Origin: an uncultured bacterium
GTDB lineage: Bacteria; Verrucomicrobiota; Lentisphaeria; Victivallales; UBA1829
Assembly: GCA_902774245.1 (NCBI GenBank)
Contig: CACYHQ010000008.1
Span: forward strand, 92,117-156,116
DNA: 64,000 nt
Direction: 5' to 3'
A program made the position numbers and the translations under genes. Within the stretch, counting starts at the first letter, position 1. The number at the start of each line of letters is the position of its first letter. Positions 17,489 through 27,089 of the stretch are shown here, one piece after another. The notes under the pieces are model-generated. The model was not told the origin of the DNA. It saw only the letters and a program-made list of their open reading frames with translations, and did not search any database.

Positions 17489-19165
17489 TTAACGGGAGAT
17501 CGGGGAGAAGTGTTTCTGGAGGATCGTGTCGACGCCGTCGAGCGACGGGTCGCGGTCCGGGTAGTCGGCGTTGAAGTGGAGGCCGCGGCTTTCCTTGCGG
17601 CTCATGGCGGAGTCGATGATGAGCTCGGCGACGGTGGCGAGGTTGCGGAGTTCGATCAGGTCCTTCGTGAGGTGGAAATCCCAGTAGTACTTGTCGATCT
17701 CGCGGCGGATGTTCACGATGCGGCTCTTGGCGCGTTCGAGGCGCTTGTTCGTGCGGTAGATGCCGACGTAGTCCCACATGAACCTGCGGATCTCCTCCCA
17801 GTTGTGGGTGATCACGACCTGTTCGTCGGAACTCGTGGCGTCGCCGCTGGACCACGGCGGGGCCTTGTGGTTGTCGAGGCCCTTGCGGAGGTCGTCGAGG
17901 TTCGCCATGATGTGCTCGGCGGCGTTCGCGGGGACCACGAGCGCCTCGAGAAGGCTGTTGCTGGCGAGGCGGTTCGCGCCGTGGAGGCCGGTGCAGGCGG
18001 TCTCGCCGACCGCGTACAGTCCGGGGATGCCCGTGTAGCCGTTCACGTCCGTCTTCACGCCGCCGCAGCTGAAATGAGCCGCCGGGACCACGGGGATGAG
18101 GTCGCGCGACATGTCGACGTCCGCCTCCAGGCACTTCGCGAAGATGTTCGGGAATCGGCGCTGCAGGAACTCGCGGTCGTGGTGCCGCATGTCGAGCCAG
18201 GCGCAGGTCTGTCCGGAGCGTTTCAGCTCGTTGTCGATGGCGCGCGCCACGACGTCGCGGGGCGCAAGGCTCTTCATCGGGTGGTAGTCCTGCATGAACT
18301 CGACCGGCTCGCCGCCGTCACGGGAGATCTTCAGCACGCCGCCCTCGCCGCGGAGCGCCTCGCTGATGAGGAACGACTTCACTTTCGGGTGGAAGAGGAT
18401 GGTCGGGTGGAACTGGTAGAACTCCATGTTCGCGATCCTGGCGAACGCGCGGTAGCCCATGGCGACGCCCGCGCCGCAGGCGACGTCCGGGTTGCTGGTG
18501 TAGAGGTAGACCTTGCCGCAGCCGCCGGTGGCGAGCGTGGTGGAGAGGGCGGTGATCGCCACGACGGCGTTCTCGCGGCTGTCCAGCGCGTACGCGCCGA
18601 TGCAGCGGTTTTCGCCCATCCAGCCCATGTGCCATGTGCTGATCAGGTCGATCGCCACGTGGTATTCGAGCACGTGGATGTCCGGGTTGGCGCGGCAGGC
18701 GGCGATGAGAGAGCGTTCGACCTCCTCGCCGGTGATGTCGCCCGCGTGAAGGATGCGGCGCTTGTGGTGGCCGCCCTCGCGTCCGAGGTCAAAATCGCTG
18801 TGGCCCGCCTCGGCCGGGGCCTTGCCCATCTCCTCGCGCGTGGTGAAGTGCGTGCCGATGTCGTTGATGAGCCACTTGATGCGCTCCGGGCCGCGCCGCA
18901 CGATGTCCATGACGGCCTGCGGGCTGCACAGATGCGCCCCGGCCTCCAGCGTGTCCGCGAGGTGTTCCTCGAAGGTGTCGCCGACGTCTGTCACGCAGGC
19001 GATGCCGCCTTGCGCCATCTTCGAGTTGCAGTCGTCGATGGAGCTTTTCGTGATGATGCCGATGGATCCGGCGTGATGTTCCGCGAGCATGAGGGCGGTG
19101 GAAAGCCCCGCAAGACCGCTTCCTATGACCAGATGGTCGAAATAACATTCTTTGGCTGTCTGCAT
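17489..19165 (-). CDS. nadB: L-aspartate oxidase
   Basis: NadB oxidises L-aspartate to iminoaspartate in NAD synthesis. The 558-residue flavoprotein shows the FAD motif GSGLAGLSTA, MAQGGIACV, REGGHHKRRILHAGD, and the substrate-binding AAHFSCGGVKTD and GLHGANRLASNSLLEALV, which together separate NadB from succinate dehydrogenase flavoproteins. C-terminal helical domain present. It is first in a minus-strand operon with pcnB and two downstream genes; nadA and nadC are not in the window. Confidence 0.95.
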   Translation of the reverse strand: MQTAKECYFDHLVIGSGLAGLSTALMLAEHHAGSIGIITKSSIDDCNSKMAQGGIACVTDVGDTFEEHLADTLEAGAHLCSPQAVMDIVRRGPERIKWLINDIGTHFTTREEMGKAPAEAGHSDFDLGREGGHHKRRILHAGDITGEEVERSLIAACRANPDIHVLEYHVAIDLISTWHMGWMGENRCIGAYALDSRENAVVAITALSTTLATGGCGKVYLYTSNPDVACGAGVAMGYRAFARIANMEFYQFHPTILFHPKVKSFLISEALRGEGGVLKISRDGGEPVEFMQDYHPMKSLAPRDVVARAIDNELKRSGQTCAWLDMRHHDREFLQRRFPNIFAKCLEADVDMSRDLIPVVPAAHFSCGGVKTDVNGYTGIPGLYAVGETACTGLHGANRLASNSLLEALVVPANAAEHIMANLDDLRKGLDNHKAPPWSSGDATSSDEQVVITHNWEEIRRFMWDYVGIYRTNKRLERAKSRIVNIRREIDKYYWDFHLTKDLIELRNLATVAELIIDSAMSRKESRGLHFNADYPDRDPSLDGVDTILQKHFSPISR

Positions 19166-19199
19166 TTTTTTCGTCCAAAATCACAAAAGCGATTTTTAA

Positions 19200-19227
19200 T
19201 TTCAACAAACATGATATAAATTACATT
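19200..19227 (+). promoter_or_regulatory. Candidate lnt promoter in the nadB-lnt divergent gap
   Basis: TTTCAA at 19200-19205, 16 bases, TACATT at 19222-19227. The whole 120-base gap between nadB and lnt is AT-rich and must hold both promoters. Confidence 0.35.
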
Positions 19228-19285
19228 GTAAACCTGTTTTTTTCCAGTCTATTTCACGCGAACTTTAAACAAAAGGCGATTTTTC

Positions 19286-21154
19286 ATGAAAGAAAGCCGT
19301 TTTTCGATATATTTCCGCCCTTTCCGCGCCGATACCGCGACTCCCGAGGAACTGGCGTTCCGCGTCTCCTGGAAGCGCACCGTGCGCGATCTGCTGGTGC
19401 TGGCGCTGACCGGCATGGCGCTGACCACGGCGTTCCCCGGGGTGAATTTCCAGCCGGCGGCGTGGGTGTGCATCGCGCCGCTGCTGTGGCTCTGCGCGGA
19501 CGTCTCGAAACGCCGCGCGTTCGCCTACGGTATGACGTGGGGGTATTTCTGGAGCCTCACGAGCACGTTCTTCCTGCGTGAGATCAATATCGCGATCCCG
19601 TTCGTCTTCGGCGCGGTGCTGGGCGTCTTCATCGCGTTCTGGGCTATGCTGATCCCGGTCGTATTCCGGAGCCTGCTGGTCCCGCCCGAGGTGCGCGTAC
19701 GCGGCGCGGCGGCGGTCGCGGCATATCCGCGTTCGCAGGTGCGCGACGAGATACTGGCGATGTTCACGCTGGCGGCGTGGTGGGTGATCCTGGAGTGGAT
19801 CCGGTCGTGGATCTTCACGGGATTCCCGTGGAACCTGCTGGCGGCGACGCAGTGGAAGAACCTGAACCTGATCCAGATCTGCGAATACACGGGCATCTAC
19901 GGCCTGAGCTTCCTTGTCATCCTCGTCAACATTGCGCTCTTCTTCACGGCGAAGGACCTGCTGGCGGTCGCGCGCGGGGCGAAATACCGCCGTCCCTTCA
20001 CGCTTTACGCGGCGCTTGCCATCGTCGCGGCGGCCGCGGTCTCCGGCATGGGCGTCTGGAAGAAATACAACCGAATCTACGCGCCGGAAAACGTGACGGA
20101 ATACAAGGTGGGCGTGGTGCAGCCGGACCTGTCGCAGCGGCGCGCCGGAGGCGAGGACAGCACGCGGGAAGCGCTGGACGTGTGTTCGCGTCTGTCCGAG
20201 GCGCTGATCGCCGACAAAAAGGCCGCGGAGGCCGTTTCCGCCGAATTCGATTCCATCCCCGTCGGCCAGCCCGCCCCGTCAACGCTCCAGCTGATCGTCT
20301 GGCCGGAGACCGCCGTCCCGACCGCCTACTACGGCGGCGGCCCGATCGCATCGGAGTACCGTTCCCGCGTGCGCCGCATGATCCGCGAAAGCGGCACGCC
20401 GTTCCTGGTCGGCACGCTCTCCTACGACAACATCCGCAGCAACACCGATTTCGACATGTTCAACTCGGCGCTCCTGCTGAAGGAATTCCCCATGACCGGC
20501 GGCAGCATCAAGTTCGACGCGGACGCCGCGGGACGTTACGACAAAGTCCACATCGTGCCGTTCGGCGAGTTCATCCCGCTGAACGACAAGTTCCCCGCCA
20601 TCGGCAGGCTGGTCGGCATGGGCCGCAATCTCACGCCGGGGAAGGCGTTCCGTCCGGTCGACCTCACGAAGGACGTGCGCGCCGGGATCATGATCTGCTA
20701 CGAGGACGTCTTCGCCTACGCCGCGCGCGAACTGGTCCGCAACGGCGCGAACTTTCTGCTCGTCATCACGAACGACGCGTGGTACCCGACCAGCACGGAG
20801 CCGGAACAGCATTACGCGAACTCCGTCCTGCGCACGGTCGAAACGCGTCTGCCCATGCTCCGCTGCGGCAACTCCAACTACAGCGTGCTGATCGACCAGT
20901 TCGGGCGCACCGTGGACAGCGTGACAAAGCGGATCGACCCGGCGACGGGCGACATCAAGCTGACGCCGTGGGAACAGAAGGCGGCCTCTGCGGTCATGAC
21001 GGTCCGGGTGCTGAAGAATTATAAGCCGACGTTCTACGTGCGGTTCGGAAACGTGTTCGTGCTGGTGCTGTGGGTGATCTTCGCGGGCGGCATGGCGATG
21101 GTCCTGCGGAACAACTGGCTCTTCCGCAAGAACGCGGACAAACCGGAGGCGTAA
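19286..21154 (+). CDS. lnt: Apolipoprotein N-acyltransferase
   Basis: Lnt adds the third acyl chain to lipoproteins at the periplasmic face of the inner membrane. The 622-residue protein has several N-terminal membrane segments, a carbon-nitrogen hydrolase domain with the triad Glu341 (VWPETAVP), Lys420 (YDKVHIVPFGEF) and Cys471 (MICYEDVFA), and a final membrane segment near 585-605. At about 620 residues it is longer than the roughly 510-residue Escherichia coli enzyme, mainly in loops between the fourth and fifth helices and in the hydrolase domain. Its presence shows a diderm envelope and suits the several lipoproteins nearby. Confidence 0.93.
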   Translation: MKESRFSIYFRPFRADTATPEELAFRVSWKRTVRDLLVLALTGMALTTAFPGVNFQPAAWVCIAPLLWLCADVSKRRAFAYGMTWGYFWSLTSTFFLREINIAIPFVFGAVLGVFIAFWAMLIPVVFRSLLVPPEVRVRGAAAVAAYPRSQVRDEILAMFTLAAWWVILEWIRSWIFTGFPWNLLAATQWKNLNLIQICEYTGIYGLSFLVILVNIALFFTAKDLLAVARGAKYRRPFTLYAALAIVAAAAVSGMGVWKKYNRIYAPENVTEYKVGVVQPDLSQRRAGGEDSTREALDVCSRLSEALIADKKAAEAVSAEFDSIPVGQPAPSTLQLIVWPETAVPTAYYGGGPIASEYRSRVRRMIRESGTPFLVGTLSYDNIRSNTDFDMFNSALLLKEFPMTGGSIKFDADAAGRYDKVHIVPFGEFIPLNDKFPAIGRLVGMGRNLTPGKAFRPVDLTKDVRAGIMICYEDVFAYAARELVRNGANFLLVITNDAWYPTSTEPEQHYANSVLRTVETRLPMLRCGNSNYSVLIDQFGRTVDSVTKRIDPATGDIKLTPWEQKAASAVMTVRVLKNYKPTFYVRFGNVFVLVLWVIFAGGMAMVLRNNWLFRKNADKPEA

Positions 21155-21176
21155 AAACCAACGGGAGACTGACATC

Positions 21177-21848
21177 ATGCAGGTCAAAATCTCAAAGCAT
21201 TCATTCAGTTACTGGGGCGATTTGCATTCTCAGGAATGGTTTCGGAAAAACCGGTCCAAACTCCCGGAAGTCTGGGAAGGAATTGAGGAGATCGGCTGGG
21301 ACGGGCACAAGCCGTTCAACATCATCTGGAACGGAGAAGACTGGATCGACGTCCCGGGAGATCATAAGATCAAAAACTACAAAGGCATCAAATCCTTCCG
21401 CACGTACATGACCTGGGAGAACAAATACGTCGCCGCCGTCAAGAACCTCATAAAAGTCTTCGAAATGGAGCGTATCGCGATCTGTTACAAAAAATATATC
21501 CGGGTCAGGGAAAATATCAGGCTGAACGTCTCCTCCAATGAAGTATACCACAACATCGACTGCGGCTACATGTTTCAGCTGAGCAGGAAAGACATCTATG
21601 ACCTCATCCGGAGCTATGACGGGAAAAAAAGCTCGGGGTTCATTTTCGAGATCCTGCTCCGGTTCGGGATCCGGGGCGTGATCGCTCCGTTCGTCCTGAG
21701 AGACGCCGATGACCGGAACACGAGGATCTATGTTTCCGACAACATGTATATTTACGGCAAATCCGGGAAGCTGACGTCGCTGGACCAGCTGACGATCCCG
21801 AAAGGATTGAACGTGCGCCGTTATACGCGGGGATTTCCCTACGGATAA
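21177..21848 (+). CDS. Hypothetical protein
   Basis: I do not recognise this 223-residue protein. It has no signal peptide or membrane segment and is rich in aromatic and basic residues. Base composition is visibly lower in GC than its neighbours (many AAA, ATC and TAT codons), which suggests a transferred or fast-evolving gene. It starts 22 bases after lnt, following a GGGAGACTG ribosome site, and ends directly at the convergent HAD gene. Confidence 0.65.
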   Translation: MQVKISKHSFSYWGDLHSQEWFRKNRSKLPEVWEGIEEIGWDGHKPFNIIWNGEDWIDVPGDHKIKNYKGIKSFRTYMTWENKYVAAVKNLIKVFEMERIAICYKKYIRVRENIRLNVSSNEVYHNIDCGYMFQLSRKDIYDLIRSYDGKKSSGFIFEILLRFGIRGVIAPFVLRDADDRNTRIYVSDNMYIYGKSGKLTSLDQLTIPKGLNVRRYTRGFPYG

Positions 21849-22466
21849 TCAGAGATCGTCCAGCAAGGCCGAGGCGTCGCGCAGGCCCTGTTCCGGCGAC
21901 TCGAAGCGGACGGCGTTCCAGCCGAGTCCGCGGGCATGTTCGATGATCTCGATCCGGTCGTCGAAGAACACGAGCGGGCGTCCGTAGCGGCGTTCGAAGG
22001 CGTCGAACATGACGCTGCCCTGAAGTTTGAACGCGCCCGCCTCGAAACTGTAGATGCCGCCCGTGACCAGGTGCACGAATTCGCAGTATTTGAAGACCTG
22101 GTCGAGGTGGATCGGGGAGATGTCGGACATGTACGAGAACCGCGCCCCCTTTGCGGCAAGCGCGCGGACCGTTTCCAACATGCCGGGCATCGGGTCCTGA
22201 ACGCCGCACCGCCAGGCGTCGAGCAGATACTCCCGCGTGCGGCGATGCCCGGTGAAGTCATCAAGCCGGTCCAGAAACTCCGGGACCGTGATGCGCCCGG
22301 TCTCCAGGGCCGCGCCGTGTTCCCACAGCCGCCCGATGCTCTCGCTGTCGGCCGGATCGATGTCGAAACGGCGGTACATCTCGTCGAAATTCAGCTTCAT
22401 GCTGACGTTTCCGATGTCGAGCGCGATCACGGGCGCGGAAATGTTTTTTGCCGTATTCGAGCTCAT
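21849..22466 (-). CDS. HAD-superfamily (IA) phosphatase
   Basis: The 205-residue protein begins its Rossmann core with ALDIGNVSMKL. The first Asp is the usual nucleophile, and DxGN in place of DxDxT is seen in YihX-like glucose-1-phosphate phosphatases. Motif II is FSYMSD. Motif IV is LVFFDDRIEIIEHARGLG with the paired metal-binding Asp residues, followed by WNAVRFES. A helical cap lies between residues 20 and 95. The start overlaps the holA stop by four bases (ATGA). The in-frame extension upstream overlaps holA and is not real. Substrate unknown, probably a small phosphorylated metabolite. Confidence 0.85.
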   Translation of the reverse strand: MSSNTAKNISAPVIALDIGNVSMKLNFDEMYRRFDIDPADSESIGRLWEHGAALETGRITVPEFLDRLDDFTGHRRTREYLLDAWRCGVQDPMPGMLETVRALAAKGARFSYMSDISPIHLDQVFKYCEFVHLVTGGIYSFEAGAFKLQGSVMFDAFERRYGRPLVFFDDRIEIIEHARGLGWNAVRFESPEQGLRDASALLDDL

Positions 22467-23593
22467 GCGAGGGTCCCCTCCGCGATCCGGATGGTCAGCA
22501 GTTCCAGCGCGATGCGGGCGTTTCCGGCGGAGGACACGATGGCGCGGTTGGCGTCGACCAGCGCACGGAACGCCAGAACGAGTTCGCGGTCGGTGAACCG
22601 CCGGGCATTCTCCCACGCCTTGTACGCCCGGAACGGGTGCATGGAGAAAAGCGGGGACTTGACGGGCGGCGGCGACTGCTTGTAGCGCTCGTTCATGCGG
22701 TAGAAATAATCGGAGGAGGCGTCCTCGGGGATGCCGAGCTTGACGCCCTCGCATTTGACGGAGGCGAGGTTGCGGAATTCGCCCATGACGGAGTAAATCA
22801 GCACGATCTCCGGTTTGGACGCGCCCTTGTCCTGTTCCAAGTGCTCCATGATGCTCGGGATCAGCTCCAGCGCCTTGCGGGAGTTGCGTTCCACGAGCGC
22901 GGACGAGAACGCCCAGGCGAGCGTCTCGGTGGCGCGGCTGCACACCTCGCGGCAGTCGGCGAACGTCACGACCGGCTTGTCTCCGGCGTAGGTCAGGAGT
23001 TTTTCGATCTCGGTGCCCAGACGCGCCTCGTCGGCGCCGATGGTCTCGGCGAGGAACGACGCGGCGGCGTCCTCGATGCGCTTCCCGCGGTCCATCACGA
23101 TGGACTGGATGCGGCGGATGAGCATCTTCGCGAAGCCCTTGGTCTTCGGGTCGGCCTTCTCGAACCATTCGAGCTTGCCGCCGGAGGCTTCGCAGGCGGC
23201 GGACGCGACCTTGTAGAACGCCTTGCGGCGGTCGAGTCCGGGTCCGTCGATCACGAGCGTGATGTCGGCGGGGATGCCGTCCTGGAGAAACGCCGCCAGA
23301 CGGTCGAGCCGCGACGGCTTCTTCTTGGTCGAGGGCTCGGAGAACGCCTCGTCGAACTTCAGGAAATGCTTCAGCCAGACGATCTTCTCGCTGGAGAAGA
23401 ACGCCGGGGAATCCAGCGACAGCAGGAGTTTATCCAAAACCTGGGGCGCTTTCTCGTTGTCCGAGTCGCCCCGGATGATCTCCAGCGACGGATTGTCGTC
23501 CGGCGGGTCGCCGCAGAGCGCGCGTATCATTTCGTTGGCGCGCTCCTTGACCGCGTAGTCCTCGTTGCCGGAAATCAGGTAGAAAGCGCCCAT
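22463..23593 (-). CDS. holA: DNA polymerase III delta subunit
   Basis: HolA opens the sliding clamp within the clamp loader. The 376-residue protein starts GAFYLISGNEDYAVKERA, the usual delta N-terminus with a degenerate P-loop, continues with SLDSPAFFSSEKIVWLKHF and a middle AAA-lid domain, and ends in the helical collar domain (LRALV-like helices near 345-365). Size and layout match bacterial HolA. It sits 5 bases after the M42 peptidase gene and overlaps the HAD gene, so it belongs to a four-gene minus-strand operon. Confidence 0.85.
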   Translation of the reverse strand: MGAFYLISGNEDYAVKERANEMIRALCGDPPDDNPSLEIIRGDSDNEKAPQVLDKLLLSLDSPAFFSSEKIVWLKHFLKFDEAFSEPSTKKKPSRLDRLAAFLQDGIPADITLVIDGPGLDRRKAFYKVASAACEASGGKLEWFEKADPKTKGFAKMLIRRIQSIVMDRGKRIEDAAASFLAETIGADEARLGTEIEKLLTYAGDKPVVTFADCREVCSRATETLAWAFSSALVERNSRKALELIPSIMEHLEQDKGASKPEIVLIYSVMGEFRNLASVKCEGVKLGIPEDASSDYFYRMNERYKQSPPPVKSPLFSMHPFRAYKAWENARRFTDRELVLAFRALVDANRAIVSSAGNARIALELLTIRIAEGTLA

Positions 23594-23598
23594 GGGAG

Positions 23599-24672
23599 TC
23601 AGTCGATGCCGGGGATGAAGGTCTCTTTGCCGGTGAGGGAGGCGATGGTCTCCACGATCAGGTCGACCGCGGACTCCACGTCGCGCAGGTCGCAGATCTC
23701 GGCCGGCGTGTGCATGTAGCGGTTCGGGATGCTGATCAGCGCCGTGGCCACGCCGCCGCGCGTCATCTGGATGGCGGCGGTGTCGGTGCCGCCGGTGGCG
23801 CGGTGGCCGGTGGTCATCTGGTACGGGATCTTATGCTTCGCGGCAGCCTTCAGGATGCGGTTCAGGAGCGGCGGATTGTTGTCGGCGTTGCGCTGGAGTT
23901 CCGCGCCGCCGCCGAGCTTGATGTCGCCGAGGAGTTCGGGCTTGATGCCGGGGACGTCCGTGGCGAATCCGACGTCGACCGCGATGGCGGCGTCCGGGTT
24001 CACGCCGAACGCGCCCGTGATCGCGCCGCGCAGGCCGAGTTCCTCCTGCACGGTGCCGACGCACGCGACGCCGACTTTGATCTTACGTTTGGAGAGCTGG
24101 CGGAAGGCTTCGGCGATGACGAACGCGCCGATCTTGTCGTCGAGGCTCTTCGAGTGGACGCAGGTCTTGCTGAGCATCTCGAAATTACGGGAAAACGCGA
24201 CCGGATCGCCGACCTGGACGAGCTTCGCCGCGGCTTCCTTGTCCTCCGCGCCGATGTCGATCCAGAGGTCTTCGATCTTCGGAACGGCCTTGCGTTCGTC
24301 CGGGGTCTGCAGGTGGATCGGCTTGCGCCCGATCACGCCGGGGATGTGGCCTTTTTCTGTGAGGATCTCGACGCCGGTGCCGGGGAGCGTGAGCGGGTCG
24401 ATGCCGCCGACGGGACGGAAGGAGATCAGGCCCTGCGGCATGATGCTGACGACCTGGAATCCGATCTCGTCATAGTGGCCGGACAGCATGAACTGGAACT
24501 TCGCGTCGGGATTGAGGCGCGCGATGGTGTTGCCGAGGACGTCCGTGCGGATGTCGTGCGCGAACGGCTTGAGGTAGTCGCGGTAGACTTTCGCCTGTTC
24601 GAACTCGAACCCGGAGGGTCCGCAGGTCATCAGGAGTTCTTCGAGAAACTTTTTCGCTTTTGCGTCAATCAT
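23599..24672 (-). CDS. M42-family metallo-aminopeptidase
   Basis: This 357-residue enzyme belongs to the tetrahedral aminopeptidase (FrvX/YsdC/CelM) family that trims peptides in the cytoplasm. The metal ligands and catalytic residues are visible: SGHYDEIGF (His, Asp), KSLDDKIGAF (bridging Asp), TVQEELGLRGA (Glu-Glu), DVGFATDVPG (Asp) and YMHTPAEI (His). GGTDTAAIQM is the usual oligomer/active-site loop. Length is normal. It is followed by holA after 5 bases. Confidence 0.92.
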   Translation of the reverse strand: MIDAKAKKFLEELLMTCGPSGFEFEQAKVYRDYLKPFAHDIRTDVLGNTIARLNPDAKFQFMLSGHYDEIGFQVVSIMPQGLISFRPVGGIDPLTLPGTGVEILTEKGHIPGVIGRKPIHLQTPDERKAVPKIEDLWIDIGAEDKEAAAKLVQVGDPVAFSRNFEMLSKTCVHSKSLDDKIGAFVIAEAFRQLSKRKIKVGVACVGTVQEELGLRGAITGAFGVNPDAAIAVDVGFATDVPGIKPELLGDIKLGGGAELQRNADNNPPLLNRILKAAAKHKIPYQMTTGHRATGGTDTAAIQMTRGGVATALISIPNRYMHTPAEICDLRDVESAVDLIVETIASLTGKETFIPGID

Positions 24673-24724
24673 GGTGTTATCTCCAAAAAATGAGGGGTTG
24701 ATGTGTTCGGATTCGGGGCGCGAA

Positions 24725-25387
24725 TCATTGTCCCTGCGTGGGCGAGTTCAGCGGCACGCCGAGTTCGCTGTACTCGCGCGCCTCGCCTTCCGGCTTGCCG
24801 TTGCGGAAGAAACAGTCGCTCGCGATCATGCCGTTTTCGTGGAAGTTGCGGGTCAGGCCGTGCAGGACTTTTTCGCCTTTGTCGTTGTATTTAAACTCGT
24901 GGATGGTTTTCGGATAGCCGCTTTCGGGGAAACGCTCCATCTCCGTCGCGACGTCCGCCTCCTTCGCGAGTTTCTCGTAAATCTCCGTGGCGCGGTCGAA
25001 ATCATTTTTCAGCAAACAGGCGCGGAGGTCCTGAGCGGTCTGCATCCCCTGTCCGGGCGGCTGGTCAAGAGCCAAGAACGCCGCGCGGTTCACGACGTCG
25101 GCAGTGCCGGTCCCGCTGCCGGAACTGTTCTTGTCCTGATGGAAGAAGAAGCCCACGAAGAGTACGGAGGATGGATTCTCCGGCAGATATTTCGAGAAGA
25201 GACGTTCCATCGGCGTGCCGGTCACCATGAAGTGCGAAGCCTCGCCGTCCTCGTCGATGACGGTCTCGTGGACTACGCCGCCCACGGTGAATCCGCGCTG
25301 GAACCGGGCGGGCGTCACGGAGGAACACGCAGAAACAAGCACGGCGGAAGCGAACATCAGGGCAAACAGAGCGAGACGCTGGAACAT
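24725..25387 (-). CDS. Lipoprotein with YwqK/MORN-like repeat
   Basis: The 220-residue protein has a lipoprotein signal peptide with lipobox VSAC (Cys21), so it should be membrane-anchored. The middle is unremarkable. Residues about 165-210 contain the HGLTRNFHENGMIAS and FFRNGKPEGEAREY pattern typical of MORN_2/YwqK antitoxin-type repeats, which are beta-hairpin modules without known chemistry. It is the first gene of the lipoprotein-M42-holA-HAD operon; the gap to the M42 gene is 52 bases. Confidence 0.75.
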   Translation of the reverse strand: MFQRLALFALMFASAVLVSACSSVTPARFQRGFTVGGVVHETVIDEDGEASHFMVTGTPMERLFSKYLPENPSSVLFVGFFFHQDKNSSGSGTGTADVVNRAAFLALDQPPGQGMQTAQDLRACLLKNDFDRATEIYEKLAKEADVATEMERFPESGYPKTIHEFKYNDKGEKVLHGLTRNFHENGMIASDCFFRNGKPEGEAREYSELGVPLNSPTQGQ

Positions 25388-25496
25388 GATAAGGACTCCG
25401 GGATTCGGGATAATTTTCTATTTGGATTAATGTATCACAAAAGCCGGATTTTTCAAGTTAAAAAGGGACACCGCGGGAAAAAGAATGCGTGGGCGG

Positions 25497-27086
25497 TCAC
25501 TTGGACGTTGGCACGGTTGTGCGCCAGTAGCTGTTGAATACCGTTCGTAGGGACGTCCGCTGGGCATTGTTCTGCGGATTGAGGCAGTGGCGCGCCGCGA
25601 AGAAGACGACGCCGGAGACTTCCTTCCTCAAGATGAGGTAGAGGACCTGATTGGAGATCTCGCTGGGCGACTCCATGCCCGCGGTCACCCCGGCGTTATA
25701 CACGCCGATCCCGGCGTACAGTTTCACGTTCGTGCCGCGCACGAGGTCGGCCCACCAGTTCACGATCCCGGCGAACGGCGCGACCTTGTTCGCGAATCCC
25801 CAGTTGATCTGCGGGATCACGAAGTCGATCCAGGAGTTTTTCACCCATTTGCGGACGTCGGCAAACGATTGGGAATACGCCTCGACGCCCCTGGACAGGG
25901 AGCCGTCCGGGAGCGCCGTCGACTTGTTCGCCCAGATCCCGACCGGGCTGATGCCGAACGGGATGGACGTGCCGTTCAGCTTGTTGAACGCACGGACCGT
26001 ACCGGACACGCTCCGGATCAGGAGCTCGGTATTGGCGCGCCGCCAGTCGGCGAGCGTCTGGCCTTTTCTGCCGAACTTGCGGAACGTGGCGGCGTCGCAG
26101 ATGTCGTCCACGCCGATCGGATAGAAATAATCGTCGAACACGATCCCGTCCGGACGATATTGTTCCAGCACCTCGCGGACGCTGTCGACGATATGCTTCA
26201 CGACCTCGGCGCGTCCGGGGTCCAGGAAAAAAAACGAGAGGTTCGTCTTTTTGTTGTCCCAGCGCACCACGAGTCCGGGATTCTGCCGCGCGAAATTGCG
26301 GCTCGAAAGCGTCTTGAGGTACGTGGAGGCCGCGGATGTATTGACCTGTCCGACCCGGTACGGGTTCATCCACGCGTAGAACTTCAGGCCTCGGCGGTGC
26401 GATTCGGCGATCATGAACGCCATCGGATCGAACCCGCCGTCGTGCGCTTTCCCCTCCTCCCCGGTCAGCCAGCGCGACCACGGATTGATCGCGGACAGAT
26501 AAAGGGCGTCGCAGGTGGGCCGCACCTGGAACATGATGGTGTTGAACCCCATGGCGGCGATCCGGGCGGCGAGCGAACGGAACGTCGCCTGAAACTCCGC
26601 CGCGGAGTTATGTTTCGGGAAGTCGAGGTTGAACGCGGTCGCGACCCAGATGCCGCGGAATTCGTTCGGCTTGGCCGTGTACTCGACGGGAAGCAGAACG
26701 GGACTTCCGCCGTAATTGCCGTTCATCGTGACGACGTTGCCGGAGATGTCGCGCAGCGGCTGCGAGTTCACGCGGACCGGCGCGGAAGCGGAAGACGCGG
26801 TAGTCGGTTTCGGTTGTTGAATCGAAGGAACGGACGTCGTGGCCGAAGCCGGTTTTGTCGCAGTCGCCGGTTTTGTTGTTGTGGTTGCAGTCGCGGACTT
26901 CTGCGTCGCGGGCGGCGGATCCTCGGCGGGCGGGGGAATCGGATGCGGCAGGGGCAGGGACGCGCCGGAGAGGCACGCGCAGAGGAATACGGTCAGGACC
27001 AGCGTCGGCAGGAGGACTGCCCGGAAACGGAATCCGGTCCGGGGAATCCGGGCGGGAAACAGTGTTCTGCAGACGGGGTCTTTCAT
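25497..27086 (-). CDS. GHL10-family (DUF187, YngK-like) glycoside hydrolase-like protein, exported
   Basis: The 529-residue protein begins with a basic segment, a hydrophobic helix and a possible lipobox (FLCAC). A Pro/Thr/Ala-rich linker follows at about 50-110, with Thr-Lys-Pro-Ala-Thr repeats typical of a flexible tether. The catalytic-type TIM barrel starts at about 140 (EFRGIWVATAFNLDFP), with MFQVRPTCDALY, FYAWMNPYRV and IVFDDYFYPIGVDD, matching glycosyl hydrolase-like 10 proteins. These are thought to act on envelope glycans or peptidoglycan, though activity is proven for few. It follows tsaB after 3 bases. Confidence 0.85.
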   Translation of the reverse strand: MKDPVCRTLFPARIPRTGFRFRAVLLPTLVLTVFLCACLSGASLPLPHPIPPPAEDPPPATQKSATATTTTKPATATKPASATTSVPSIQQPKPTTASSASAPVRVNSQPLRDISGNVVTMNGNYGGSPVLLPVEYTAKPNEFRGIWVATAFNLDFPKHNSAAEFQATFRSLAARIAAMGFNTIMFQVRPTCDALYLSAINPWSRWLTGEEGKAHDGGFDPMAFMIAESHRRGLKFYAWMNPYRVGQVNTSAASTYLKTLSSRNFARQNPGLVVRWDNKKTNLSFFFLDPGRAEVVKHIVDSVREVLEQYRPDGIVFDDYFYPIGVDDICDAATFRKFGRKGQTLADWRRANTELLIRSVSGTVRAFNKLNGTSIPFGISPVGIWANKSTALPDGSLSRGVEAYSQSFADVRKWVKNSWIDFVIPQINWGFANKVAPFAGIVNWWADLVRGTNVKLYAGIGVYNAGVTAGMESPSEISNQVLYLILRKEVSGVVFFAARHCLNPQNNAQRTSLRTVFNSYWRTTVPTSK

Positions 27087-27089
27087 GCG

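Noticed and set aside
16127..19219. 1030-codon plus-strand open frame
   Set aside because: It is antisense to pcnB and nadB, both of which have full catalytic motifs.
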